Source of the DNA: CAYXWM01 sp964468805
GTDB lineage: Bacteria > Bacillota > Clostridia > Lachnospirales > WRBF01
Direction of reading: 5' to 3'
Assembly (NCBI GenBank): GCA_964468805.1
Contig: CAYXWM010000039.1
Coordinates: 1-27,877, forward strand
Length of the DNA stretch: 27,877 bases
Notes under the pieces: generated by a model
Databases searched by the model: none
Seen by the model: only the letters and a program-made list of their open reading frames with translations
What the model was told of the DNA's origin: nothing
Translations under genes and position numbers: made by a program
Part shown: positions 1 to 6,468 of the stretch, in pieces
Position numbering within the stretch: the stretch's first letter is position 1
Layout of the letters: every line of letters begins with the position of its first letter

Positions 1-93
1 CAAATAAGATGAAGGACAAAAATAATCGTTTTTTCCTTGAACCGTTGGAAAAAATTAATATTTCTGTCCTTTGTTTAAAATGGAATCAATATT
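1..93. repeat. Palindromic MITE-like element, unit C copy 1 (5' end cut by window)
   Basis: The two halves form a long near-perfect hairpin: an arm starting GAAGGACAAAAATAATCG, a central TTGAACCGTT, and a return arm ending TTTCTGTCCTTTG. It ends in AAAATGGAATCA, the inverted-repeat terminus. Read on the other strand it matches 21992-22092 over nearly its whole length, so the two copies lie in inverted orientation about 22 kb apart. It carries no open reading frame. It sits directly upstream of the flagellin gene. The left terminus lies outside the window. Confidence 0.8.
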
Positions 94-115
94 CTATATG
101 TAATTTTATTTTTTT

Positions 116-123
116 GACGATAA
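116..123 (+). promoter_or_regulatory. Possible sigma-28-type -10 element of the flagellin gene
   Basis: GACGATAA matches the flagellar sigma factor -10 consensus GCCGATAA at 7 of 8 positions and lies about 70 bases upstream of the flagellin start. No convincing -35 (TAAA-like) is visible at the right distance; TATGTAAT at 97-104 is weak. The call rests on the -10 match and on flagellin genes usually being sigma-28 dependent. Confidence 0.35.
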
Positions 124-195
124 TAAATATGGAGGTACTTTGTATTGTACTTTTATTTCTGTAGTGTTAATTAACATAAAAGCGAGGTGAGAACA

Positions 196-975
196 ATGGG
201 AATGACTATTAATAATATAGCTGATAATCAACTGCAAAAAAGTATGCTTCAGCTTTCTACCGGTAAGAGAATCAATTCCGCAGCAGACGACGCAGCCGGT
301 CTTGCCATATCCGAAAAGATAACCGCCCAAATCCGTGGACTTGACCAAGGAATAAGCAACACCGAGGATATGAACAATCTTATCCGTACAGCAGAAGGCG
401 GTCTTTCGGGCATAAGTGACCAAATCCAACGTATGCGTGAATTGTCCATACAGTCGGCAAACGGAACCCTGACAGACAGCGACAGACAGATTATTCAAAA
501 TGAAATCAACCAAATCAAACAAGGCATAGCCGACGCTGTTTCCGGAACGGAATTTAATAATCAAAAATTGCTAAACGGAAGCTTTACAAACAAACTTACA
601 GCTTCCTCAGCAAACGGCACCGGAACCATGGTCAGCATACCCAATATGTCCTTAAAAGAACTGGGCATAGCCGAATTTGACGTTACCAACCCTGCATACT
701 CCGATATTTCCGTATTGGACAAAGCCATGGATAAAGTAATGTCTACTCGTTCCCAACTGGGAGCAATATCAAACACCTTTAACCATAACATTAACGCAAG
801 CCAGATCCAAAACCTAAACCAACAAATAGCCCGCAGTCGTATCACCGATGCTGATATGGGCAAGGCAGCCATGGCATACAGCAAAAGCCGTGTCATGACC
901 CAAATGCAAACCCTTATGCAAAAAAACGAACAAGACAGAATATCCCAGAATATGGGACTTAATTTACTCAGATAA
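196..975 (+). CDS. hag: Flagellin, short form
   Basis: Encodes the filament subunit of the bacterial flagellum, exported through the flagellar type III apparatus. The conserved N-terminal block is clear (LSTGKRINSAADDAAGLAIS near residues 20-39), as is the C-terminal helix ending ISQNMGLNLLR. The middle is short, so only D0/D1 seem present and no D2/D3 insert; length is about 259 aa. The ATG at 196 is chosen because GAGGTGA (184-190) is well spaced from it; an in-frame GTG at 187 lies inside that ribosome binding site. Oddity: only about 12 residues separate the initial INN from LSTG, where common flagellins have about 23, so the N-terminal D0 helix looks about 11 residues short. No other flagellar gene is in the window. 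A strong terminator follows. Confidence 0.9.
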   Translation: MGMTINNIADNQLQKSMLQLSTGKRINSAADDAAGLAISEKITAQIRGLDQGISNTEDMNNLIRTAEGGLSGISDQIQRMRELSIQSANGTLTDSDRQIIQNEINQIKQGIADAVSGTEFNNQKLLNGSFTNKLTASSANGTGTMVSIPNMSLKELGIAEFDVTNPAYSDISVLDKAMDKVMSTRSQLGAISNTFNHNINASQIQNLNQQIARSRITDADMGKAAMAYSKSRVMTQMQTLMQKNEQDRISQNMGLNLLR

Positions 976-1003
976 TTTTTACGGTGTAAACAAATAATTA
1001 ACA

Positions 1004-1039
1004 AAAAGAGACTGTTTTAACCACAAAACAGTCTTTTTT
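1004..1039 (+). terminator. Rho-independent terminator of flagellin
   Basis: AAAGAGACTGTTTT, a short AACCAC loop, AAAACAGTC and then TTTTTT. The stem is about 10-14 bp and starts 29 bases after the flagellin stop codon. Confidence 0.9.
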
Positions 1040-1063
1040 CACGCAATAATATAATATTAATGT

Positions 1064-1161
1064 TCGGCTTTTTTGGAAAGAGGGAGTTTATGACTAATTC
1101 CATACTTTGCTTACTATTTAAATGGAATTAGTATGAGGGAGAAAACCATATCTCCCTCAAT
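1064..1161 (-). repeat. Composite repeat A+B, copy 1 (reverse orientation)
   Basis: In minus-strand reading order the copies at 2331, 5854 and 26121 match this one. Unit A provides GAGGGAG / CTCCCTC arms and a final CTCTTTCC...AAGCCG tail. Unit B, nested between two CTCCCTC blocks, is the palindrome CTAATTCCAT...ATGGAATTAG with loop TTTAAATAGTAAGCAAAGT. The first hairpin of unit A is shortened here, with a small TATGG loop. The element lies between the converging 3' ends of flagellin and spoIIQ and is in the opposite orientation to the other copies. Confidence 0.85.
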
Positions 1162-1196
1162 AAAAAAAGCCCGATGAACCTAAGTCCATCGAACTT
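1162..1196 (-). terminator. Terminator of spoIIQ
   Basis: On the minus strand GTTCGATGGAC, loop TTAG, GTTCATCGGGC, then seven T residues. This is an 11-bp stem with a few G-T pairs, starting about 10 bases after the spoIIQ stop. Confidence 0.85.
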
Positions 1197-1206
1197 TTCC
1201 CGGTTG

Positions 1207-2229
1207 TTATGACTTTTTGTTAAGAACGCTCATGGGGTCAACCGGTTTGTCGTTTTTCATTACAGAGAAAGAAAGGTGATTTCCTAAAAGTACGGAATAT
1301 ATTGAAGGGTTGCCTACGCCGCCGATAACTTGTCCGGCTTTGACAACGTCGCCTTCTTTAACAAGTACTCCGTCTTGCAACTCACTGTAAACAGTGGTCC
1401 AACCGTTACCGTTATCGATAACGACTGTGTTGCCCTTTTGACGGTTTTTGGTTACGGATTTAACAACGCCGTCTGCTGTAGCCTTAACTTGAGTACCCAA
1501 TTCGGCTGAAATGCAGATGTTGTCGTTGGTTCTGTATTGTTCCAAAGTCTTGTCATAGATTACGTGGTCTGTGCTGTAACCCATAACTACTTCGCCAAGA
1601 ACCGGCCAATTCATCTTGTTGTCGGATGAATAAGGTTTGAACACAGGTTCTGAAGGTTCTTCAAGGTCAGCTACCAAAGGAAGCTCTGAATCGGCTTCGC
1701 TTACCTTGGGTTTAGCGGAAGCTGTGGGATTGGGGCTTGCTTGAGAACTTGGAGCTTGTGTAGTTTGGGGTTTGGAACCGGCGTCCGGCTTGGTGTTTGT
1801 TGCGCCGGGTTTAGTGCTTGCGTCGGGTTTACCGGTCGCTCCGGGTTTAGCGGTAGCGTTTGTGCCGGTTTTAGCCCCGGGGCTTGCTGATGGTTGAGGG
1901 CTTTCTTTGATAACTGTTTCCAGGGGATTTTCCGGTTGGAGAATCGAGGAATTATCAGTTCTTGTAACGTCCGGGATATAGGAATCCGTTTCGATACTGA
2001 TTGCGCTGTCATCAGGCGTTAAGTAGCTTTTTGTAGTGCTGTGGCTTGTTTGCTCCAGCTCGTCGAAATCAACGGTTTGTTCGTTAGCTGCTAAGGGGCG
2101 TTTCACATTGCTTAAATTGTCAAAGGAAATGACCGCCGCCAATACCAAAACAATTGCCAGGCTTCCATATAATGCAATATAAAAGCCGTTTCTCTTAAAA
2201 AATCCTTCTCTGTTAGAATTATTTCTCAT
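1207..2229 (-). CDS. spoIIQ: SpoIIQ-like M23 (LytM) domain protein, degenerate zinc site
   Basis: Probable forespore membrane protein of the SpoIIQ-SpoIIIAH channel needed during engulfment. A cytoplasmic basic N-terminus is followed by one membrane segment (about residues 16-36), a Pro/Thr/Ala/Lys-rich linker with repeated KPGA/KPDA units (about 110-175), and a C-terminal LytM/M23 domain (about 205-335). The usual HxxxD zinc motif is replaced by TNDNICIS and the usual HLHFE by HLSFSV, so endopeptidase activity is unlikely. B. subtilis SpoIIQ is also catalytically degenerate. It lies directly downstream of murA; in B. subtilis the order is murA-spoIID-spoIIQ, so the context supports SpoIIQ although spoIID is absent here. 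The ribosome binding site GGAGGTG is well placed for the ATG at 2229. It could instead be another non-enzymatic M23 division or wall protein. Confidence 0.75.
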   Translation of the reverse strand: MRNNSNREGFFKRNGFYIALYGSLAIVLVLAAVISFDNLSNVKRPLAANEQTVDFDELEQTSHSTTKSYLTPDDSAISIETDSYIPDVTRTDNSSILQPENPLETVIKESPQPSASPGAKTGTNATAKPGATGKPDASTKPGATNTKPDAGSKPQTTQAPSSQASPNPTASAKPKVSEADSELPLVADLEEPSEPVFKPYSSDNKMNWPVLGEVVMGYSTDHVIYDKTLEQYRTNDNICISAELGTQVKATADGVVKSVTKNRQKGNTVVIDNGNGWTTVYSELQDGVLVKEGDVVKAGQVIGGVGNPSIYSVLLGNHLSFSVMKNDKPVDPMSVLNKKS

Positions 2230-2330
2230 CGAAATTACACCTCCGAGTATAAGTATTAACTATGCTGCCGGTTATTATTCATATAATTAACAATTTTGGA
2301 AATTTTATACCAAAAGAATGAAAAGATTAA

Positions 2331-2463
2331 GACCTTGAGGGAGAAAACCTTTTTGCAAACGGCGAAAAAAGGTTTTCTCCCTCATACTAATTCCATTTAA
2401 ATAGTAAGCAAAGTATGGAATTAGTCATAAACTCCCTCTTTCCCAAAAAGCCGATTATAAAAG
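2331..2463 (+). repeat. Composite repeat A+B, copy 2
   Basis: Order: GACCTTGAGGGAGAAAACC, loop, GGTTTTCTCCCTCA (hairpin of unit A); then unit B, CTAATTCCAT...ATGGAATTAG, flanked on both sides by TCATA; then AACTCCCTCTTTCC and AAGCCGATTATAAAA. It fills most of the gap between murA and spoIIQ, so it would be transcribed if the two genes share a message. The TCATA direct repeats look like a target-site duplication around unit B. Confidence 0.9.
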
Positions 2464-2495
2464 CGCGAATTTAATTTCATTTAAATAAAACTATC

Positions 2496-3764
2496 TTATT
2501 CCTCCGTAACCCTCTCGATACTTGCTCCAAGGTCACGCAGTTTTTTATCAAGTTCGTAATAACCTCTGTCTATGTGGTAAATATCGTTTATTTCTGTTGT
2601 ACCTTCTGCTGCCAGAGCGGAAAGCATAACCGCCGCACCTGCTCTTAGGTCTGTCGCCTTAACTTGAGTGCCCATAAGCTTGTCTACGCCCTTAATGATG
2701 GCGGAACGGCTTTCGATTTTAATTTCCGCACCCATACGGTTCAGTTCGCCAACGTGCATAAAACGGTTTTCAAATACGGTTTCCGTTACTACTCCCGTAC
2801 CTTCACACACAGCAAGCAAACTCATAAATTGTGCCTGCATATCCGTGGGGAAGCCCGGGTAGGGCATGGTTTTTAGGTCTATGGCTTTGGGCTTGTTATT
2901 GCCCTCTACATATACACGTATACCGTTTTCTTGCTCCTCAACCACCACATTGGTTTCTTTTAACTTTGCAACCATAGGCTTTAAATGGTCTGCTACCACG
3001 TTCTCAACCAGAATATCACCTTTCGTAATAGCCGCCGCAACCATAAAGGTGCCGGCTTCTATCCTGTCCGGGATAACCGTATGCTCGCCGCCGCGGAGGC
3101 TTTGAACACCGTTGATTTTTATGGTATCAGTGCCTACGCCTCTTACGTCAGCACCGATGGAGTTTAAAAAGTTGGCAAAGTCAACTATTTCAGGCTCTAC
3201 GGCACAGTTTTCTATTATGGTCTGACCCTTGGCAAGTACAGCCGCCATAATTATATTTTCTGTGGCTCCCACGCTGGGAAAGTCCAAATATATGTTTGCA
3301 CCCTTCAATTGCTTAGAATGTGCTGAAACATAGCCATGTTCCAAAGCCACCTCGGCACCCAAAGCCGTAAGCCCCTTTAAATGCAAATCCACCGGTCTTG
3401 CACCTATGGCACAACCGCCCGGCAAGGGAATTTTTACGCTTCCGAATCTGGCAAGCAAGGGACCCATAAGAAGAAAAGAAGCCCGCATTTTGCTGACCAA
3501 ATCATAAGGTGCTTCGTGGTTTTTGATTTCTCCCGGTCGAACGCTCATTGTAAGGTTTTTAATATCCAAATCCGTATCCGCACCAAATTCATTAAGCAGT
3601 TTTTCCATAATCAAAACGTCGCTTAACGGGGGCACATCTTTTATGACACAGGGCTTGTCAGCCAAAAGAGTAGCCGCCAAAATGGGCAATACGGAATTTT
3701 TCGCCCCGCCTATTTTTACCTTACCTTTTAAGGGGCCGTTATTGTTTACTATAAACTTATCCAT
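2496..3764 (-). CDS. murA: UDP-N-acetylglucosamine 1-carboxyvinyltransferase
   Basis: Catalyses the first committed step of peptidoglycan synthesis, transfer of enolpyruvate from PEP to UDP-GlcNAc, in the cytoplasm. The EPSP-synthase-like fold is recognised along the whole protein. The substrate-binding start GGAKNSVLPILAATLLA is at residues 19-35, and the loop LPGGCAIGARPVDLH carries the catalytic, fosfomycin-reactive Cys (C118). Near the end are RAGAAVMLSALAAEG and IYHIDRGYY. Length is 422 aa from the ATG at 3764, preceded by AAAGGA eight bases upstream. The frame stays open a further 18 codons upstream, but that stretch looks like leader sequence. spoIIQ follows after composite repeat copy 2. 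Confidence 0.97.
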   Translation of the reverse strand: MDKFIVNNNGPLKGKVKIGGAKNSVLPILAATLLADKPCVIKDVPPLSDVLIMEKLLNEFGADTDLDIKNLTMSVRPGEIKNHEAPYDLVSKMRASFLLMGPLLARFGSVKIPLPGGCAIGARPVDLHLKGLTALGAEVALEHGYVSAHSKQLKGANIYLDFPSVGATENIIMAAVLAKGQTIIENCAVEPEIVDFANFLNSIGADVRGVGTDTIKINGVQSLRGGEHTVIPDRIEAGTFMVAAAITKGDILVENVVADHLKPMVAKLKETNVVVEEQENGIRVYVEGNNKPKAIDLKTMPYPGFPTDMQAQFMSLLAVCEGTGVVTETVFENRFMHVGELNRMGAEIKIESRSAIIKGVDKLMGTQVKATDLRAGAAVMLSALAAEGTTEINDIYHIDRGYYELDKKLRDLGASIERVTEE

Positions 3765-4267
3765 TACATCAAATCCTTTATACCGGGGGCTGCAGTTATT
3801 AATTTCAAGAAATATCAACCCCTACTCAAGAATAGCTAATTTCCGTAAAATCAAGTTGCCATACTATTCCAATGAATCGGTATTCAATGTTTGTCGTCCT
3901 ACCCGTCACAAAAGGGTGAGTAACGACATTAGCCGCAACATATCCATACCCCTCCTTTATGATTTCCAAAGCGTATATTGCTAAAACCTTGCTTTTGTGA
4001 AATCGAAAGTATAAGAAACTGGCTATATTATTGCCTGTCACCGGGATTTTAATACAGTTATTGGAAATAATTAAGGCTATAATTAATCTACTTTATTTAA
4101 TGAACTATCGCCACGTATATTAATTCCAAACCGGAATATGCTATTTCTAAGGCGTATAGCGGTAACGAAAATAAGAGTTAAACCGCTGTATCATACTATT
4201 TCTTTGCAAAGGTACAAAAAGAAATGGTATCAGATATGTTTAAAAGAACGAAAAACGGAGGTGCATT
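3765..4267. other. 503-bp spacer upstream of murA and of the SHOCT-like gene
   Basis: This divergent spacer should hold the promoters of murA (minus) and of the gene at 4268 (plus). On the minus strand at about 3944-3953 there is an orphan strong ribosome binding site, AAAGGAGGGG, followed by ATGGATATG. The small frame at 3826-4041 is described separately. Near 4190-4233 there is a 13-bp hairpin, ATACTATTTCTTT / AAAGAAATGGTAT, just upstream of the plus-strand gene. An inverted pair AAGAATAGCT (3828-3837) / TACTATTCC (3862-3870) resembles the 38-bp repeat at 16148 and 20120. No recognised riboswitch or RNA gene. Confidence 0.4.
3826..4041 (-). CDS. Small hypothetical ORF or gene remnant upstream of murA
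   Basis: A 71-codon frame with a GTG start. Its second half (EGYGYVAANVVTHPFVTGR, then TTNIEYRFIGIVWQLDFTEI) has protein-like composition, but I do not recognise a family. There is no good ribosome binding site at the GTG; a strong one (AAAGGAGGGG) lies inside the frame, before an ATG in another frame. The 3' part overlaps an inverted repeat. It may be a remnant of a longer gene, a leader segment or chance. Confidence 0.22.
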   Translation of the reverse strand: MTGNNIASFLYFRFHKSKVLAIYALEIIKEGYGYVAANVVTHPFVTGRTTNIEYRFIGIVWQLDFTEISYS

Positions 4268-4582
4268 ATGTACAAGCCTACTTTAAAAATCTTAACCATG
4301 CTGGAAGAGGGAACCATAACTACTGACGAGGCTATAAGATTGCTGGATTCTTTGAGAGGGATAAGCAATAAGGGAGAATTTGCGGACTGTATGGAAGAAA
4401 AGATACAAACCTTTGCCTACGCGGTAAATTCCGTGGCACAAGACGTCAAAACGGGAGCCACACAGGTTTATAACAACGTAAAGCCCAAAATAAAAGAGGC
4501 CACCAAAACGGTAGCCGAAAAAACCTGCCAACTGGCAAATAATATATCCCAAGCGTTAAATAACGATACAACTGAAATTTAA
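4268..4582 (+). CDS. Small protein with N-terminal SHOCT-like helical motif
   Basis: A 104-aa protein with a strong ribosome binding site, GGAGGTG, before the ATG. Residues 7-29 (ILTMLEEGTITTDEAIRLLD and following) match the short helical SHOCT-like motif found at the N-termini of YvlB/LiaX-type and many small clostridial proteins, where a helix, a G-[KT]-I-T turn and a second helix form an oligomerisation element. The rest (about 40-104) is a long Ala/Lys/Thr-rich amphipathic helix resembling apolipoprotein or LEA-like surface helices (VKTGATQVYNNVKPKIKEAT). There is no signal peptide or membrane segment. It is monocistronic, with its own terminator and a hairpin in its upstream region. Function unknown; envelope-stress or membrane-surface association is inference. 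Confidence 0.75.
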   Translation: MYKPTLKILTMLEEGTITTDEAIRLLDSLRGISNKGEFADCMEEKIQTFAYAVNSVAQDVKTGATQVYNNVKPKIKEATKTVAEKTCQLANNISQALNNDTTEI

Positions 4583-4585
4583 TAT

Positions 4586-4632
4586 ATAGGGGCTAAACCT
4601 TTTCATAAAACAAAAGATTTAGCCCCTATTTT
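4586..4632. terminator. Bidirectional terminator between convergent genes
   Basis: ATAGGGGCTAAA and TTTAGCCCCTAT form a perfect 12-bp stem around a loop of about 20 bases, with a T-run on the plus side and A/T-rich sequence on the other. It lies exactly between the stops of the SHOCT-like gene (4582) and the CotS-like gene (4637). Confidence 0.85.
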
Positions 4633-4636
4633 TATT

Positions 4637-5620
4637 CTAAAATTTCAATAAAGGATTAATAAAGTTCTCATAACTCTTGGCATTAACCAAAAGGGAGTTT
4701 AAGCGGTTAATAAGAGCTGTGGGAATAAAGTTACGTTTTTTGCTGTAGTATTGTTTGCAAAGCTTAATAAATTGCGAAGGATAAAGGAGTATTCCGTACA
4801 TTATTCTAAAATGCTCGTCTGTAAGGTTTATGTATTTGCAATATTCGTCCAACAGCCGTCCTATAGACAAAGTAACGTCCGGCAGATGTTTGGTATAGCG
4901 TTGTATAATGGAACAAAGGTCAAACAGTTGCAAATCTATACCTGAATTTGAAAAGCCGGTCAAATACAAATCATTGCCCGAAAACAAAAAGTTCTCCTCT
5001 TTAAGGCGATTGTGGCAGATTGTAAGGTTTTCCGAAGCCTTTCTTTTCAGCTCCCGGAATTTGGTTTGTTGGAGTATATCCGTTGCCTGCTGTATGTAGC
5101 CCAAATATTCCTTGTAGTTTTTAAGGAACAAAACATCAAAATCCGAGAGCCTTTTTTGATTCACCGGATTTTTTCGGATAGCATTAAGATCATCGATACT
5201 TTTTTTATACTCCTCGATATTCCTGTCGTCGCAGTAGAAGTAAGTGCCCTTTACGGTAATATGATTGGCCAGCTTATGAAACCGGGCAAGGGTGGCTACC
5301 GCTTGCAGCATTTGCTCGCTGTCGGTGAAGTTAATTTCCGTGAAATTTGCCAGGTCCGTCATTACATATATATTGCCGTCAGATTCGAAATACGGATGAC
5401 CCCAGACCGAGGTCTTATACCTGTCCGTATTTGTAAATCCCTTTCGGAACAATTGCTCCTTTATTTCATGTTGGAATACGATATGTTGAGCGGAATCAAG
5501 GCTTTTTCGGATGACCCTGTGACCTTTGTCCGTATTGCATATATAATAAGATTTTTCTTTAATTATTTTTTTAGCTTTTACGCCAAAGCCCTGAAGCACC
5601 CGAAAATTCAAATCCTCCAT
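4637..5620 (-). CDS. CotS/YsxE-like spore-coat protein, kinase fold, probable pseudokinase
   Basis: A 327-aa protein that reads like the CotS family, spore-coat proteins with an aminoglycoside-phosphotransferase/choline-kinase fold. Visible: N-lobe strands ending in YVMTDLANF (about 85-93), helix QAVATLARFHKLA (106-118), and the C-lobe catalytic region at 201-231. The family catalytic loop H-G-D-x-x-x-x-N is here H203-N-R-L-K-E-E-N210, so the catalytic Asp is Arg. The metal-binding IDxD strand is LTGFSNSGIDL, so that Asp is lost too. A catalytically inactive structural role is inferred. The start is supported by GGAGGTG seven bases upstream. It is monocistronic, with terminators on both flanks. 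Confidence 0.65.
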   Translation of the reverse strand: MEDLNFRVLQGFGVKAKKIIKEKSYYICNTDKGHRVIRKSLDSAQHIVFQHEIKEQLFRKGFTNTDRYKTSVWGHPYFESDGNIYVMTDLANFTEINFTDSEQMLQAVATLARFHKLANHITVKGTYFYCDDRNIEEYKKSIDDLNAIRKNPVNQKRLSDFDVLFLKNYKEYLGYIQQATDILQQTKFRELKRKASENLTICHNRLKEENFLFSGNDLYLTGFSNSGIDLQLFDLCSIIQRYTKHLPDVTLSIGRLLDEYCKYINLTDEHFRIMYGILLYPSQFIKLCKQYYSKKRNFIPTALINRLNSLLVNAKSYENFINPLLKF

Positions 5621-5853
5621 GCCGCACCTCCGCTCAATTTAAGACCCGATATACAAACACCCGGCCTTTCTTCAAATGTTTTTATACCATTCTTCATTAT
5701 TTTATAGGAAGAACAGTATTATCCGGAAATTTTCGGAATCGAGTATCACTACAGAATTTGAAAAATGCCTTAATCTAAGGTATGTAAACAAGTAAAAAAA
5801 TATGAGTAAAAGACCTTGGTCCGGTGTGAAAAAAGCTGTGGAATCCAAAAAAA

Positions 5854-5976
5854 GACCTTGAGGGAGAACCTTTTTATTGAATCATAACAAGGTTTCTCCA
5901 TCATACTAATTCCATTTAAATAGTAAGCAAAGTATGGAATTAGTCATAAACTCCCTCTTTCTATTCCGAATATAAA
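5854..5976 (+). repeat. Composite repeat A+B, copy 3
   Basis: It begins GACCTTGAGGGAGAACC and returns as GGTTTCTCCATCA. The nested unit B, CTAATTCCATTTAAATAG...ATGGAATTAG, is flanked by TCATA on both sides, and CTCCCTCTTTC closes the element. The unit A hairpin has diverged (loop TTTTTATTGAATCATAAC) while unit B is identical to copies 1 and 2, which suggests unit B is younger or under constraint. Confidence 0.87.
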
Positions 5977-6005
5977 AGTAAATGTAGATTTACTGTATTT
6001 TTGGG

Positions 6006-6048
6006 CAAAAAAAAATACCCTGTTTATTAAAAGCAGGGTTAGGGTATT
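6006..6048 (-). terminator. Terminator of the cell-shape operon (after mgsA)
   Basis: On the minus strand AATACCCT, inner ACCCTG...CAGGGT, then a run of nine T. This strong stem-loop starts about 20 bases after the mgsA stop and marks the end of the rodA-mgsA transcript. Confidence 0.88.
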
Positions 6049-6068
6049 GCTTATGCAGGCAAAATATA

Positions 6069-6464
6069 TTAGTTTACAATATTACGCCAATCCAAGTCAC
6101 CGCGGTCCAGGGCGAGGAGCAGGGCCTCGGCGGTCGCCAGGTTGGTTGCCAGAGGGATATTGTGTGTATCGCAAAGGCGTAAGAGAGAGTTTGATTCGGT
6201 TTCGTAGTGCTTTTGGGTATTGGGGTCACGGAGGAAAATAACCAAGTCAACGTTATTCATGGCGATTTGAGCGCCAAGCTGTTGTTGACCGCCCAAGTGA
6301 CCGGCAAGATATTTGTTTACTGTGATGTTTGCCGCTTCTTCGATAAGGCGACCGGTGGTGCCTGTGGCAAAGAGCAGGTGTTTGCTGAGTATGTGCCTGT
6401 ATGCAATACAAAGGTTTTCCATTAGTTTCTTTTTGTTGTCATGTGCTATCAAACCGATATTCAT
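6069..6464 (-). CDS. mgsA: Methylglyoxal synthase-like protein with altered active site
   Basis: It belongs by sequence to the methylglyoxal synthase family, which converts dihydroxyacetone phosphate to methylglyoxal. Conserved parts: IGLIAHD at 3-9, phosphate-binding FATGTTGRLI at 32-41, DLVIFLRDP at 73-81 and IPLATNLATAE. The signature GPxGGDQQ is instead AGHLGGQQQLG (55-65), so the catalytic Asp (D71 in E. coli) is Gln60, and the Asp equivalent to E. coli D101 is also missing in KHYETESN. Synthase activity is therefore doubtful. The ATG at 6464 has AAGGATG upstream and starts four bases after the rodA stop; an in-frame ATG at 6479 would overlap rodA. Last gene of the operon. Confidence 0.85.
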   Translation of the reverse strand: MNIGLIAHDNKKKLMENLCIAYRHILSKHLLFATGTTGRLIEEAANITVNKYLAGHLGGQQQLGAQIAMNNVDLVIFLRDPNTQKHYETESNSLLRLCDTHNIPLATNLATAEALLLALDRGDLDWRNIVN

Positions 6465-6468
6465 AAAA

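Larger units (their letters stand above)
5621..6068. other. 448-bp spacer: CotS-like gene upstream region, repeat, mgsA terminator
   Basis: It holds the CotS-like gene promoter region (no consensus sporulation promoter could be assigned with confidence), composite repeat copy 3 (5854-5976) and the terminator of the mgsA operon (6006-6048). Nothing protein-coding is visible. Confidence 0.5.

Noticed and set aside
5012..5707. 231-codon plus-strand frame
   Set aside because: It lies wholly over the CotS-like gene on the other strand, lacks a ribosome binding site and has no family resemblance.
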